A DNA stretch of 19,275 bases from JBGPHT01 sp041484525 (GCA_041484525.1 JBGPHT010000144.1:1-19275); one strand, 5' to 3'. Positions 8,058-16,991 are shown, counted from the first letter of the stretch. Translations and numbers: made by a program. Notes: generated by a model from the letters alone, not told the origin.

Positions 8058-8077
8058 CCCTCCGCGAGTGAATTATA
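8058..8077 (-). promoter_or_regulatory. PilZ gene ribosome binding site and -10 box
   Basis: On the minus strand, TATAAT (8077-8072) precedes GGAGGG (8063-8058), which lies 7 nt before the ATG at 8050. The -10 box is a perfect consensus. I see no good -35 hexamer at 15-19 bp spacing, so the promoter assignment is partial while the ribosome binding site is firm. Confidence 0.55.
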
Positions 8078-8172
8078 AAGACGAGGTATGGACCTGCACT
8101 CGAATCAGAATCTACCTCTTGGCGACTTAGAATACACCTAGTAGCATACCGATCCGTGAAGGTTCCGTTGAG

Positions 8173-8202
8173 TTCTTGTGAAGTTTTCTGTAACTGTATA
8201 AT
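8173..8202 (+). promoter_or_regulatory. Promoter of the winged-helix/STAND regulator, near-leaderless
   Basis: TATAAT at 8197-8202 is preceded by TTCTTG (8173-8178, spacing 18) or TTGTGA (8176-8181, spacing 15). Transcription should start near 8208-8210. The GTG start at 8217 is then only about 7-9 nt into the transcript, and the TTG at 8208 sits at the transcript start. No Shine-Dalgarno sequence fits, so translation would be leaderless or nearly so. Confidence 0.55.
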
Positions 8203-8216
8203 CGCTCTTGGGCCCA

Positions 8217-11200
8217 GTGCAGCCGATTAAAGCGTTTCCGCCGTTCCGGTTGGATCCGGAGAACGGGTATCTCTGGCGGGAGAACAACCGGATCCTTCTC
8301 GCCCCCAAGGCGTTCGCGGTGCTGCGATACCTGGTGGAGCACGCTGGCCGGCTGGTTAGCCAGGCGGAACTCCTGGAAGCGGTGTGGCCAAAAACCTACG
8401 TGCAGCCGGAAGTCCTCCGGAAGTACATTCTGGATATCCGGCGCGTCCTCCAGGATCCGCCGAAGAACCCGCGGTTCGTCGAAACCCTGCCCAAGAGGGG
8501 CTACCGATTCATTGCGCCTACCCGCGATGAGATGGCCGGACCGGCAATATCCTATCCCCCACATCTGGGCGGGTCTGGCACTCTGGTGGGAAGGGAAGCC
8601 GTCCTGTCGGAGCTGGAGGGATGCCTCAACCTGGCCCTGCGGGGCGAGCGGCAAGTCATCTTCGTGACGGGCGACGCCGGCATCGGCAAGACCAGCCTGG
8701 TGGATTTTTTCCATCGCGAGTGCCTGCTCCGCGCCAATTGCGAGACGGCGCGCGGCCAGTGCGTCGAGGGTTTCGGCGGCAAAGAAGCCTACTATCCCGT
8801 GCTCGAAGCCTTCGGGCTTTTCATGCGGGCGCCGGGCGGCGATTCCCTGGTCCGGACCCTGGCCACTCAGGCGCCCACGTGGCTTATCCAGTTTCCTTCC
8901 CTGGTTTCGCCGGAAGAAAGAGGCGTGCTGCTGCAGGAAATTCTCGGAGCCACGCGCGACCGGATGGTCCGTGAATTCTGTGAAGCCATGGAATTCCGGA
9001 CGGCCGGCCAGCCGCTCGTCCTCATCCTCGAAGACCTGCAATGGGTGGATGATTCCACGCTCGACCTGATCTCCGCGCTGGCGCGGCGGCGCGGGCCGGC
9101 CAAGCTCATGCTGGTGGCGACGTACCGGCCGGTCGACGTGATCCTCTCGCGCAGTCCATTGAAAGTCCTCAAGCAGGATCTGCTGGTACATCACCTGTGC
9201 CGCGAGATCGGCCTGTCGCCATTGACCGCGTCGGACGTGGAAGAGTACCTGGGTGCGGAGTTCCCGAACAGCAGCCTGGGGCAGCATCTGGCCGGAATGG
9301 TACACCGGCACTCCGACGGCAATCCGATGTTCATGGTCGCTCTGCTCGAGCAGCTTCAGCAGCAGCAACTGATCGCGCGCGTCGAGGGCCGGTGGACGGT
9401 CACGGTTCCGGCGGAGAAAATCAACCTGGGTGTGCCGGAGACACTGCAACAGATGCTCGAAACCCAGTTAGAGCGATTGGACGAGCGGGAGCAGGTTGTT
9501 GTGCGCGCCGCCAGCGTCTGCGGACACCGGTTTTCGGTGTGGGCCGTCAGCACCATGACGAATAACGGCGCCGGCCAGGTGGAAGGCGTCTGCGAGGCGC
9601 TGGCCGGCCGGCAGCAGTTCGTCAAACGCGGCGGCATTCAGGAACTGGCGGATGGCACAGCGTCCACGCAGTATGAGTTCAAGCACGCTCTCTACCGGGA
9701 GGTCCTCTACCGGCAATTGACGCCCACGCAGCGCCGGCAGTTCCATCTTCGACTGGCGGGCCGGATGGAGTCCCTGTCCACTCCCGCCGACCCGGCGCTG
9801 GCGTCCGAGCTGGCGGCGCACTTCGAAGCCGGCCGGGATTACGCGCGCGCCATCCGCTACTTGATTCTCACGGCCAGCACCGCCACCCGGCGTTACGCGC
9901 ATGGCGATGCCGTCAAGGTGCTGCACCATGCGATCGAGCTGCGGGCGCATCTGCCGGCCGCCTCCGGGCGCGAACTGGAGATCGAGATTCTGGAGCGAAT
10001 CAGCGATTGCCTCTACGCCCAAGGCGAGATGGTGCAGTCCGCCGAAGTGGATTACAAGGTAGCCGACCTGGCCGCCCTGGGCGGTTTCAAGGTCGCCCAG
10101 GTAAACGCGCTCACGCGGGTGGCGCGCGCCCTGGCGTTCCTCGAACCGGACAATTCGGTTGCCGTCTGCGAGCGCGCCGCCGGCGTTGCCCGGACGCACG
10201 ATGACCCGCTACTGCAAGCGCGCACCGAGATGCTGATGGCATCCTGGCGAATCGTCACCAACGGCTGGACGAAGGAGGATGCCGAAATCTGCGCGGCGGC
10301 GCGCGCCCGAATCCACGCTCTTAGCGACGAGCTGCCGGAGTACCACGAGATCCTCTACGCGCACGTGCAGTGGACGCAGGGCGACTACGCAGGGGCGTGC
10401 CGGACGGCGCGGGCCGGCATTCCCAGGTCGATCGAGAACGACAATCTGGTGGTCTATCTCTCGGCTCATTCGTCGCTGGCGCAAGCGCTGCTCCATCTCG
10501 GGAATTGGGGCGAACTCCTCGAAGTGGTCTCGACCGCGCTCGACGTGGCGCAGAAGAACGGCAACGTTCCGTGGCTGGGAATTTTCCGCGCCACCCTGGC
10601 ATGGCTACGCTTCCACGCGGGCGATATTGCGGGAGCCCTGCAGTTGTCCGAAAGCCTGCTGAGCACCCACCGGGAGGAGAACGCGGGGCAGGTGGAAACC
10701 ATGGCTAGAGTGACCGCCGGCTTTGCCAGCCTCGAGTCAGGCGCTCTCGACCAGGCTCAAAAGTACTTCACCGACGTCTCCGAGCGGCCGGCCCGCCCTC
10801 GATTCTTTATGGATTGGTATTGGCGTCTCGAGGCCAGGCTCGGGATGGCAAACCTGCTGCTGGCGCGCGGCGAAACGTCGAAAGCCGCGGCCGAGGCGGA
10901 AGGCCTTTTGCAGTCGGCGCTATCCACGGCCGATCCAGCGCTGCAGGCACTGGCCTGGCAGATCAACGCCAGCGCCGCTCAGGCTCAGGGGGACCCCGAC
11001 CGTGCTCTTACCTGCTTGAACGAGGCGCTGGCGATCGGCGACGCGTCGGGAGTTCCGTTCGCCGCATGGCGAGTTCACCGGACGGCGTCGGAGCTCTACG
11101 GCAAAGCCGGCAACCGGACGAAGTCCGAAGAACACCGCGCACGCGCCGACCGCATCATCGGGGAACTAGCTGATTCCCTGCCCGCCGCGGAGCCGCTCCG

Positions 11201-11231
11201 CCGATCGCTGCTGGCCCGGCGAACCGAATGA
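8217..11231 (+). CDS. Winged-helix / STAND-type ATPase / TPR transcription regulator
   Basis: The product has about 1004 residues from GTG 8217 (1007 from TTG 8208). Residues ~5-100 are an OmpR/PhoB-type winged helix (Trans_reg_C), ending in the typical LPKRGYRFIAP. An AAA_16/STAND NTPase follows: LVGREAVLSELE (~123), Walker A GDAGIGKTSL (~152-161) and Walker B VLILEDLQWVDD (~268-279). From ~540 the protein is helical, TPR-like repeats (for example LEIEILERISDCLYAQGEMV). Such MalT-like proteins are signal-integrating regulators whose ATPase gates oligomerisation and DNA binding. There is no membrane segment. It is divergent from the PilZ operon, and its stop overlaps the next gene's ATG (ATGA at 11228-11231). 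That suggests joint control with the multicopper oxidase, perhaps in copper or oxidative stress, which is inference. Confidence 0.88.
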   Translation: MQPIKAFPPFRLDPENGYLWRENNRILLAPKAFAVLRYLVEHAGRLVSQAELLEAVWPKTYVQPEVLRKYILDIRRVLQDPPKNPRFVETLPKRGYRFIAPTRDEMAGPAISYPPHLGGSGTLVGREAVLSELEGCLNLALRGERQVIFVTGDAGIGKTSLVDFFHRECLLRANCETARGQCVEGFGGKEAYYPVLEAFGLFMRAPGGDSLVRTLATQAPTWLIQFPSLVSPEERGVLLQEILGATRDRMVREFCEAMEFRTAGQPLVLILEDLQWVDDSTLDLISALARRRGPAKLMLVATYRPVDVILSRSPLKVLKQDLLVHHLCREIGLSPLTASDVEEYLGAEFPNSSLGQHLAGMVHRHSDGNPMFMVALLEQLQQQQLIARVEGRWTVTVPAEKINLGVPETLQQMLETQLERLDEREQVVVRAASVCGHRFSVWAVSTMTNNGAGQVEGVCEALAGRQQFVKRGGIQELADGTASTQYEFKHALYREVLYRQLTPTQRRQFHLRLAGRMESLSTPADPALASELAAHFEAGRDYARAIRYLILTASTATRRYAHGDAVKVLHHAIELRAHLPAASGRELEIEILERISDCLYAQGEMVQSAEVDYKVADLAALGGFKVAQVNALTRVARALAFLEPDNSVAVCERAAGVARTHDDPLLQARTEMLMASWRIVTNGWTKEDAEICAAARARIHALSDELPEYHEILYAHVQWTQGDYAGACRTARAGIPRSIENDNLVVYLSAHSSLAQALLHLGNWGELLEVVSTALDVAQKNGNVPWLGIFRATLAWLRFHAGDIAGALQLSESLLSTHREENAGQVETMARVTAGFASLESGALDQAQKYFTDVSERPARPRFFMDWYWRLEARLGMANLLLARGETSKAAAEAEGLLQSALSTADPALQALAWQINASAAQAQGDPDRALTCLNEALAIGDASGVPFAAWRVHRTASELYGKAGNRTKSEEHRARADRIIGELADSLPAAEPLRRSLLARRTE

Positions 11232-12524
11232 ATGGCCTGTGCCGCGGCGCGCTTCTGGTGGTGGCCTTCACCGGCTTGGGGCTGGCACTCGATTTCCCGG
11301 AAGCCCGTCCCAACGATAACCGAAATCCTGCTGGCCACCTTGCCTCGGGCGCGCTGACGCTTCGACTCGAAGTTCGCGACGCGCAGTGGAATCCGGAGGG
11401 CCGCGACGGTCCGATGCTTCACGTGCAGGCGTTTTCCGAAGAAGGAGCCTTGCCGCAGATTCCGGGCCCTCTGATTCGCGTGCCGCAAGGCACCGAGGTG
11501 CGCGCGTCGGTCCGCAACACGCTGGCTGCGGATACGGTCACCTTACACGGCTTCAACCAGCGGCCCGGCTCGGGCGATCATGTGCTTACCATTCCGCCCG
11601 GCGCCGTGCGCGAACTGGCTTTCCGCACGGGTTCCGCGGGCACTTACTATTACTGGGTATCGACGGCCGGACATGCGCTCGACAAGCGCACCGGCGTCGA
11701 GAGCCAACTTTCAGGCGCTCTCATCGTCGATCGCCGGGACAGCCGGGCGGCGCCGATCGCGTCTTCGTGATCGGTCACTGGGGGGAGGACGCGCATCCGG
11801 AGGCGATGCCTCCGCAACCTGAGCTCGAAGCCTGGACGATCAACGGGAAGTCCTGGCCCGACACCGAACGCCTGACGTATTCGATGGGACAAACGATCCG
11901 GTGGCGATGGATCAACGCCTCGTATGAGCCACACCCGCTGCACCTGCACGGCCACTACTTTATGGTCGACAGCGAGGGCGATGGAGATCGAAGCCGGACG
12001 CTGGCCGGAGACCACCGTCCGAAAGCCGCAACCACGGTCGTGCCCTCCGGCTCGACCCTCGCGTTATCGTGGACGCCGCTGCATGCCGGCAACTGGCTGT
12101 TTCACTGCCATATCCTGTTTCACGTCGATCCTACACTCCGCTTGACGCCCGGAACGGCTCCGGGATCGGCCGATCCGGCGCATGCCGATCATGATCCCGC
12201 CCGGCACATGGCGGGTCTGGTACTCGGTGTGCACGTCGTAGAGGAACCGGTGGCGAGGCCGATGACCGCAGCCGCACAGCCGCGGCGTCTGCGGCTAACG
12301 GTGGGCGAGCGGCCGGTTCGCTTCGGAGACGCTCCCGGGCTAGGCTACGATCTCCGCGAAGACAGTTCGACGAGTCAAGCCGGCACGCCGGAATTCACCG
12401 CGCCAGGGCCTGTGATCGTCTTGACGCGCGGCCAGCCGGTGGAGATTGCCGTCGAGAACCGCCTGAAGCAATCGACGTCAGTTCACTGGCACGGGATCGA
12501 GCTCGAGAGCTATTACGACGGCGT
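11228..12524 (+). pseudogene. Multicopper oxidase gene, frameshifted and missing its 3' half
   Basis: The first 180 codons (ATG 11228, overlapping the regulator stop) give a signal peptide (LCRGALLVVAFTGLGLALD) and a cupredoxin domain, up to SGALIVDRR. The frame then slips at about 11738-11755: the downstream frame carries ADRVFVIGHWGEDAHPEA and continues as the same protein. This second part has HPLHLHGHYF and HCHILFHVD, the type 1 and trinuclear copper ligands, and then a further cupredoxin start with SVHWHGIELESYYDG (to ~12524). The expected continuation (a V-P-G and later H-x-H) is absent, and unrelated sequence follows. The slip from one frame to the other corresponds to one missing base. 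The protein would have oxidised metal ions or phenols in the periplasm; it is now inactive. The exact 3' junction is uncertain by tens of bases. Confidence 0.8.
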
Positions 12525-12582
12525 CCTTCGAGTTCACCGCGGGAGCGCCCGGTCCGATGCTGCTATCGGCGGTGTCGGAGGG

Positions 12583-12630
12583 GCTCAAGATCCGGGACTC
12601 GATCGCACGGTGGCCATCAAGATTGTTGGA
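12583..12630 (+). pseudogene. Possible scrap of a Ser/Thr protein kinase gene
   Basis: Between the multicopper oxidase and receptor remnants, the frame reads AQDPGLDRTVAIKIVG. This closely resembles kinase subdomains I-II (V-x-x-A-x-D-x-x-L-x-R-x-V-A-I-K), and a degenerate GGVGG lies just upstream where a glycine-rich loop would be. It is only about 16 codons, so chance similarity is possible, and the rest of any kinase is absent. Confidence 0.35.
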
Positions 12631-12639
12631 TTTCCGGCG

Positions 12640-14617
12640 CAGGACGACCTGGCTGCGAACTCGGCGGTCCTGACGAACACCCATCTCGTGTCCCCGTCAA
12701 TCACCAATTCGGCGCGCATATCGTTCTTCCGGTTCGAGTTTCTGTTCGATCAGCGGTTGAACCGCACGTCGCCGCGCGAACTGGGGTTCGACTACGACTC
12801 GGCTTCGGCGCTGGGACAAGGGCCTCCCTTCTTCAACGTAATCGGCTACTCGCCGATCGGCGGGGCGCAGGTCGGACCCCGGACCTCTGCGCAGAATACG
12901 TACGAAGCGGCAGACAGCGTCTCCTGGTTCCGCGGGTCGCACTCGCTCAAATTCGGCGGCGGATTCCGGCGCAATCAGATCAATGTATTTCAGGCAACCG
13001 TTCCCAATGGACTGTTTATCTTTACGCCGTTTCCGGCCAGCGACGCGTTCGCCAACCTTCTGCTGGGTGCACCACAGATCTTTTTCCTGGGCGCGCACGA
13101 AACCTATCGGGGCCTGCGCAACTGGGGGGCAACTCTGTATACCCAGGATGAGTGGCGCCTCGGCCGCACCTTGACCGTCAACTACGGAGTTCGCTGGGAA
13201 GCAGTCAACCCAAACTCCGAGATTCGCAACCGGCTGAACGGGTTTGTGCCGGGCCTGCAATCGAAGATCAGGCCGGATGCTCCGGAGGGGCTTGTGTTTC
13301 CGGGCGATCCTGGCGTGGGCACGCGGATCGAGAAAGATTATTACAAGGCATTTATGCCGCGCGTGGGTGTCGCGTGGGATCCCACGGGCCGCGGCGCATG
13401 GTCCATTCGCGCAGGATACGGAATCTTCTACGATCCGTTCGCCAACGGCCCGAACCTTGGGGCGACGAACGCGGTGAGCTCGGCGCCCTGGGCCACGGGT
13501 GGTTGCGCGGTGTCCGACAACGTTAATTTTCAAAGTCCCTGCACAGGCAGCTCCCCACCGGTACCGAACACATTCGCTCGGCCGTTGACCATCCTGGCGA
13601 TGGATCCTACCGCGCGGCCGCCATACGCGCAGGACTGGAACTTCTCCATTCAACGGTCGCTCCACAAGGACTATGTGCTGGAGACGCGGTACGTGGGAAC
13701 GAAGGGAACACGACTGCCCCGCACCGTGGAACTAAATCCGTCCGCATACGGTCCAGGTGCGACTTCGGCCAACGCGGATCGGCGGCGAATCTACGGGGAT
13801 TGTCCGCCGGACGGCTCACCTTGCGGGCTGGCGACGGCGGCGACACTGTTTTACGGTACGAACTCCGCGTACCACGCGGCCCAGGTCAGCCTGGCGCATC
13901 GCTATGCCGTGGGGCTTGCGTTCAACGTGTCCTATTGGTACTCGAAATCCATTGATAACCAGTCCGGGATCAATCTCAACCTTGCATCGGCGCAGACGCT
14001 CTCCGGTGAAAACGATTTGGCGCAGAACCCGTTCGACCTGCGGTCGGAGCGCGGCCTGTCGCTCTTTGACGCAAGGCATCGCTTCGTGGCCAGCGGGCTT
14101 TGGGAACTGCCTTTTGCGCGGACCAAGACAGGGCTTGCGAGAACGCTGTGGCACGGATGGCAGATGAACGGCGTCATGACCGCGAATACCGGAACGCCGT
14201 TCACTGTGTACGATGCCGAGAATGTGGCGTTGCAGGCGTTGAGTCCTCCGATTTCGGGATACCCCGCGAGCAGGCCGGATCTGATCGGCGATCCCAACAG
14301 CGGAGCGTGGACGGTGGAATCATGGATGAGCCGGACGGCCTTCCGCCGGCTGGTTGCCGCGACGGAAGCGGGCAAGTTCGGCAACGCGGGACGGAATATC
14401 GCGCGGGCCGGGGCTTGCCAACGTGGATCTTTCTTTGCTGAAAGATTTCAGGTTGACTGAAAGAGAGAAGTTACAGTTTCGCGCGGAGGCGTTCAACATC
14501 GCGAATCATCCGAACTTCGGATTGCCGATTTCGGATCTTGCGTCGCCCAACTTCGGGCGCATCCTGACGGCGAGTCAGGCGCGCCTGATGCAATTCGCGC
14601 TGAAGCTAATGTTCTGA
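12640..14617 (+). pseudogene. Oar-like TonB-dependent receptor, 5'-truncated and frameshifted
   Basis: From about 12640 the frame encodes the beta-barrel part of an acidobacterial Oar-like outer-membrane receptor. Typical runs are NSAVLTNTHLVSPSITNSAR, GSHSLKFGGGFRRNQIN, NWGATLYTQDEWRLG and PYAQDWNFSIQRSL. The N-terminal signal peptide, carboxypeptidase-like domain and plug are missing. Near 14397-14405 the frame breaks after GNAGRNIAR. The next frame resumes with RGPGLANVDLSLLKDFRL and runs to LKLMF at 14617, with the terminal Phe expected of outer-membrane barrels. The first frame stops at 14460 after unrelated residues. It is fused in frame behind the oxidase remnant, producing an apparent 1024-codon frame that is not a real gene. 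Full-length members are about 1000-1200 residues; about 650 remain. Confidence 0.85.
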
Positions 14618-15326
14618 GACAACGCTGGCCCGCATAACAGGCCTACTTCACATTCCCCGCGATAAACTGCATGAGCGCGGCGCGCTCGTCGGGGTCCAGT
14701 TTGCCATTGTGATTCTTGTCGAACATGACAACACCGGCGAGCAGCATCTCCGCCTGACGCCGAGTTAGCCCGTCGAAATCGCCGCCTTCGATCAGGATCT
14801 GCTCGATGCGGCTCAACAGGTACGCGCGACGAAATGCCGGGACGTCCTCGGTGCGCGGAACCGTCACCTGCAGAAACGCCAGCGCCATCTCGTCGGTGGT
14901 CTGCTCGCCGAATCTCACGCGCCGCGGCGGGTTCGAGGGATTGCGCGGGTTCCCGGCGGAGTTGTCGTAAATGTACCGCATATCGATGCGCGTGCCCTTC
15001 GGCAGCTTGACGGGTTCGACATACCGGTATTGCCCCTGCCAGTTGAAATCCCAGTCCTTGATCCAGATCAGATGCTGGACGGTGCCGTCGGGCAGCCGCG
15101 CGTCCACCTTCATGTCCTTGCACAGCAGGTGCGCGTGCGGCGTGATGCCGATCAGCTCGACATCCTCGGGGACCGTCGCCGAATCCGCAATCTCGTGGTG
15201 CGCATCGCCCGGCGGAAGATCGAGCTTGCGCGAGCCGACGATCGTATTGACGACACCCTTGCGCGTCTGTTCGGCAAAGGTGAGGCCCAGAGAAGACTGG
15301 TCCGTTTCCGGCTTGCCCGACGCATG

Positions 15327-15335
15327 ATAGTGAAT
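15327..15335. repeat. Target-site duplication, left copy
   Basis: ATAGTGAAT directly precedes the first base of the element and is repeated exactly at 15549-15557 after its last base. If the element is taken to begin with the flanking T and end with the flanking A, the duplication would be 7 bp. Frame restoration of the host gene requires a total of 222 bp inserted, which both readings give. Confidence 0.88.
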
Positions 15336-15548
15336 GGGTGTGCGACATAAAAGTGGAGCCGTCGGCGTAACCTAAATTTTGACGGCCCGCAAGGTCCCGA
15401 AGCAAAGGGCCTTCAGGACGGGCTATCCCGCACCGGTCAAGATGTGCGTTCGCCGCACATCGGCCAGAAGCCTTGCGTATGTGTACGCTCAGACTCTTGC
15501 CGTTTTGTTGAAGATGCGTGGGTCTCTCCACTTTTATGTCGCGCACCC
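15336..15548 (-). mobile_element. MITE-like element, complete 213-bp copy inside the monooxygenase gene
   Basis: The ends are 23-bp inverted repeats matching at 22 positions: 15336-15358, starting GGGTGTGCGACATAAAAGTG, and 15526-15548. Flanks are the 9-bp direct repeats 15327-15335 and 15549-15557. The interior holds a perfect stem GATGTGCG/CGCACATC (15441-15461) and several shorter pairings. There is no open frame of useful length, so a transposase must act in trans. It is reversed relative to copies 1 and 3. Similarity to copy 1 is nearly complete over 141 bp, and copy 3 is more diverged. The parent family is not identified; an IS21-like or other family with 8-9 bp duplication is possible. 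Confidence 0.92.
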
Positions 15549-15557
15549 ATAGTGAAT
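15549..15557. repeat. Target-site duplication, right copy
   Basis: ATAGTGAAT follows the last base of the element and matches 15327-15335 exactly. In the host gene it encodes the IHY residues of the copper-site motif on the minus strand. Confidence 0.88.
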
Positions 15558-16279
15558 CTGCATCACCAGATCGGAGCCTTTCGCCACGGGCAAAGCCACA
15601 CCCGCGGGGAGCGGCGACGGAGTTGCGCCCGGCGCCCATCCGCCCAGGCCGCCCGTAGGCACAATGCGCGGACCACCGAAGCACGGATAACCAGGCTCGG
15701 GTGTCGCGGCATCGAGCTTGCGCGCTTCTCCGCTGTTGTCCAGAAAGAACAGCGCATGATGGACCACGCGCGCGTTGCCGGCGTGGAATTCCACGGTCTT
15801 GACGTACCGGTCGGCGTCGAAATCGAGCGGGATCACAAAGCACTGAAACACGTGGCGTCCGTCGGTGGGCACGGAGAACGCCTCCGGGGTGTGGAGGACG
15901 GCATCGGGTTTGCCGGCGAGCCAACCGGAAGCGAATGTGGGCGGAGCGGGCTTGTGCTTGGGATCGCCTTCGGGCGCGCCGTTCGCTGCCCATTGCCGGA
16001 TCATCGCGATCTGGCCGTCGGTGAGGCGGCGCTCGTCCGCGAAGTGGCCGTAACCCGGCTCGGCTTTCCAGGGCGGCATGTACCGGCTTCCGGTGACGGT
16101 CGCGATCAGCGCCGCGCGCCGCGCCGCATCCTGATAGGTCAGGAGCGAAAAGGGAGCCACCTCGCCCGGCCGGTGGCACCCCGCACAGTTCGCGAAGAGC
16201 AGCGGCGCGATGTCCTGGTTGAACGTCGACGTGCCGGCAAACGAGGTTCCCGCCAGAAGCAGGGATAAGAAAAGTCGTT

Positions 16280-16861
16280 TCATCGCGAACCTGCCTTGAC
16301 TGGATTGATGGCGCATCCGATGGATTTGGTCAGGGGATGGGCGACGGGTTTGCCCGCCAGCACAGCATCCAGGGCATCCCGCAAATCGCGCTCGGTGGCA
16401 TCGAAGCGCTGCTTGCCGAAATCCTGCACGCGGTTGTCGATCCTTCCGAGATACAGCACCTTGCCCTCGGGCGAGAGCACCGCGGCCTGCGGCGTCACAC
16501 TGGCACCCGCCAGCCGGACCAGCGTTTGCTGCGGATCGAGCAGCAGCGGAAATGCATAACGGAACTCCCTGGCATAGCGGGCCGCCACCGGCTCCGCGAC
16601 GGTGGTGTCGGCCTGGACCGCGTAGACCAGGACGCCACGCCCGCTGTACTGCTCGTGAATGCGGTTCATCTCGGGGACGTAGCTGTTGGCGACGGGGCAA
16701 TCCGTAGTCACAAAGAAAAGGAGAATCGCGCGCCGGCCGGCCCACTCCGCGGGCATATGGACGCTCCCCTGGGTGTCGCGCAACCGGAATTGCGGCACTC
16801 CGGAGTAGCCGGCCGCCGCCAACAAGAGCGCCAGCAGAGTGTAATTGCGCGTCGCATTCAT
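16280..16861 (-). CDS. Secreted redoxin/AhpC-TSA-like thioredoxin-fold protein
   Basis: The product has 193 residues from ATG 16861. A hydrophobic N-terminal segment (YTLLALLLAAAGYSG) is probably a signal peptide or anchor. A thioredoxin fold of the redoxin type follows, with FFVTTDCPVANSYVPEMNRI (49-68). C55 is the only cysteine of the active-site region, and the matching cis-proline loop lies around GASVTPQAAVLSPEGKVLY. These proteins are often encoded beside haem/copper oxygenases in Acidobacteria and planctomycetes and may deliver reducing power or help metal-site assembly; that role is inferred. Its stop overlaps the start of the monooxygenase gene (ATGA, 16280-16283). The frame is open further upstream to 17068, but those codons lack family similarity. 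Confidence 0.85.
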   Translation of the reverse strand: MNATRNYTLLALLLAAAGYSGVPQFRLRDTQGSVHMPAEWAGRRAILLFFVTTDCPVANSYVPEMNRIHEQYSGRGVLVYAVQADTTVAEPVAARYAREFRYAFPLLLDPQQTLVRLAGASVTPQAAVLSPEGKVLYLGRIDNRVQDFGKQRFDATERDLRDALDAVLAGKPVAHPLTKSIGCAINPVKAGSR

Positions 16862-16887
16862 ACAGAAAATAAGAATCCCCGATTTGA

Positions 16888-16893
16888 GTATAA
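16888..16893 (-). promoter_or_regulatory. Possible -10 box for the redoxin-monooxygenase operon
   Basis: TATACT on the minus strand lies 26 bp before the ATG at 16861, a good distance for a -10 hexamer. No -35 hexamer is convincing. The plus strand of the same spot reads TATAAT (16889-16894), so the direction is ambiguous. Confidence 0.35.
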
Positions 16894-16991
16894 TCTCCCG
16901 GTGGGATGCGACACGCCTGGTTCGCGTCGCCGCCCCGGGCAACTTTTCTGGTTCACGCAGTAGCCTATGCTCGGTACTGCAAACGGCTGCG

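Larger units (their letters stand above)
14643..16283 (-). pseudogene. Cytochrome c / copper type II (PHM-like) monooxygenase gene split by a MITE
   Basis: ATG 16283 starts a signal peptide (MKRLFLSLLLAGTSFAG), then a haem motif CAGCH (33-37) in a short cytochrome domain. The copper monooxygenase core begins with VVHHALFF (H175, H176). After LVMQIHY (Y245) the element inserts and the frame ends GCAT-stop. Removing 222 bp (213-bp element plus one 9-bp duplicate) restores an exact frame of 473 codons. The join reads QIHYHASGKPE, followed by ITPHAHLLCKDM with the H-x-H copper pair. The C-terminus has an EF-hand-like DKNHNGKLDPDE. Intact members are periplasmic, probably haem-fed copper oxygenases of unknown substrate. 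ATG 16283 overlaps the redoxin stop by 4 nt, so the two form an operon. The surviving 249-residue product lacks the second copper site. Confidence 0.9.

Noticed and set aside
8127..9449. 440-codon minus-strand frame opposite the winged-helix regulator
   Set aside because: The plus strand shows complete winged-helix and Walker motifs; the antisense has none.
11386..14460. Functional fusion of multicopper oxidase and TonB-dependent receptor
   Set aside because: The two halves are soluble periplasmic and outer-membrane barrel proteins, each lacks essential parts, and both have frame slips. A chance open junction explains it better.
14575..16179. 534-codon minus-strand frame spanning the complete MITE
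   Set aside because: It is out of frame with the recognised monooxygenase, which has haem and copper motifs; the frame is a by-product of GC-rich codon use and an element without stops in that phase.
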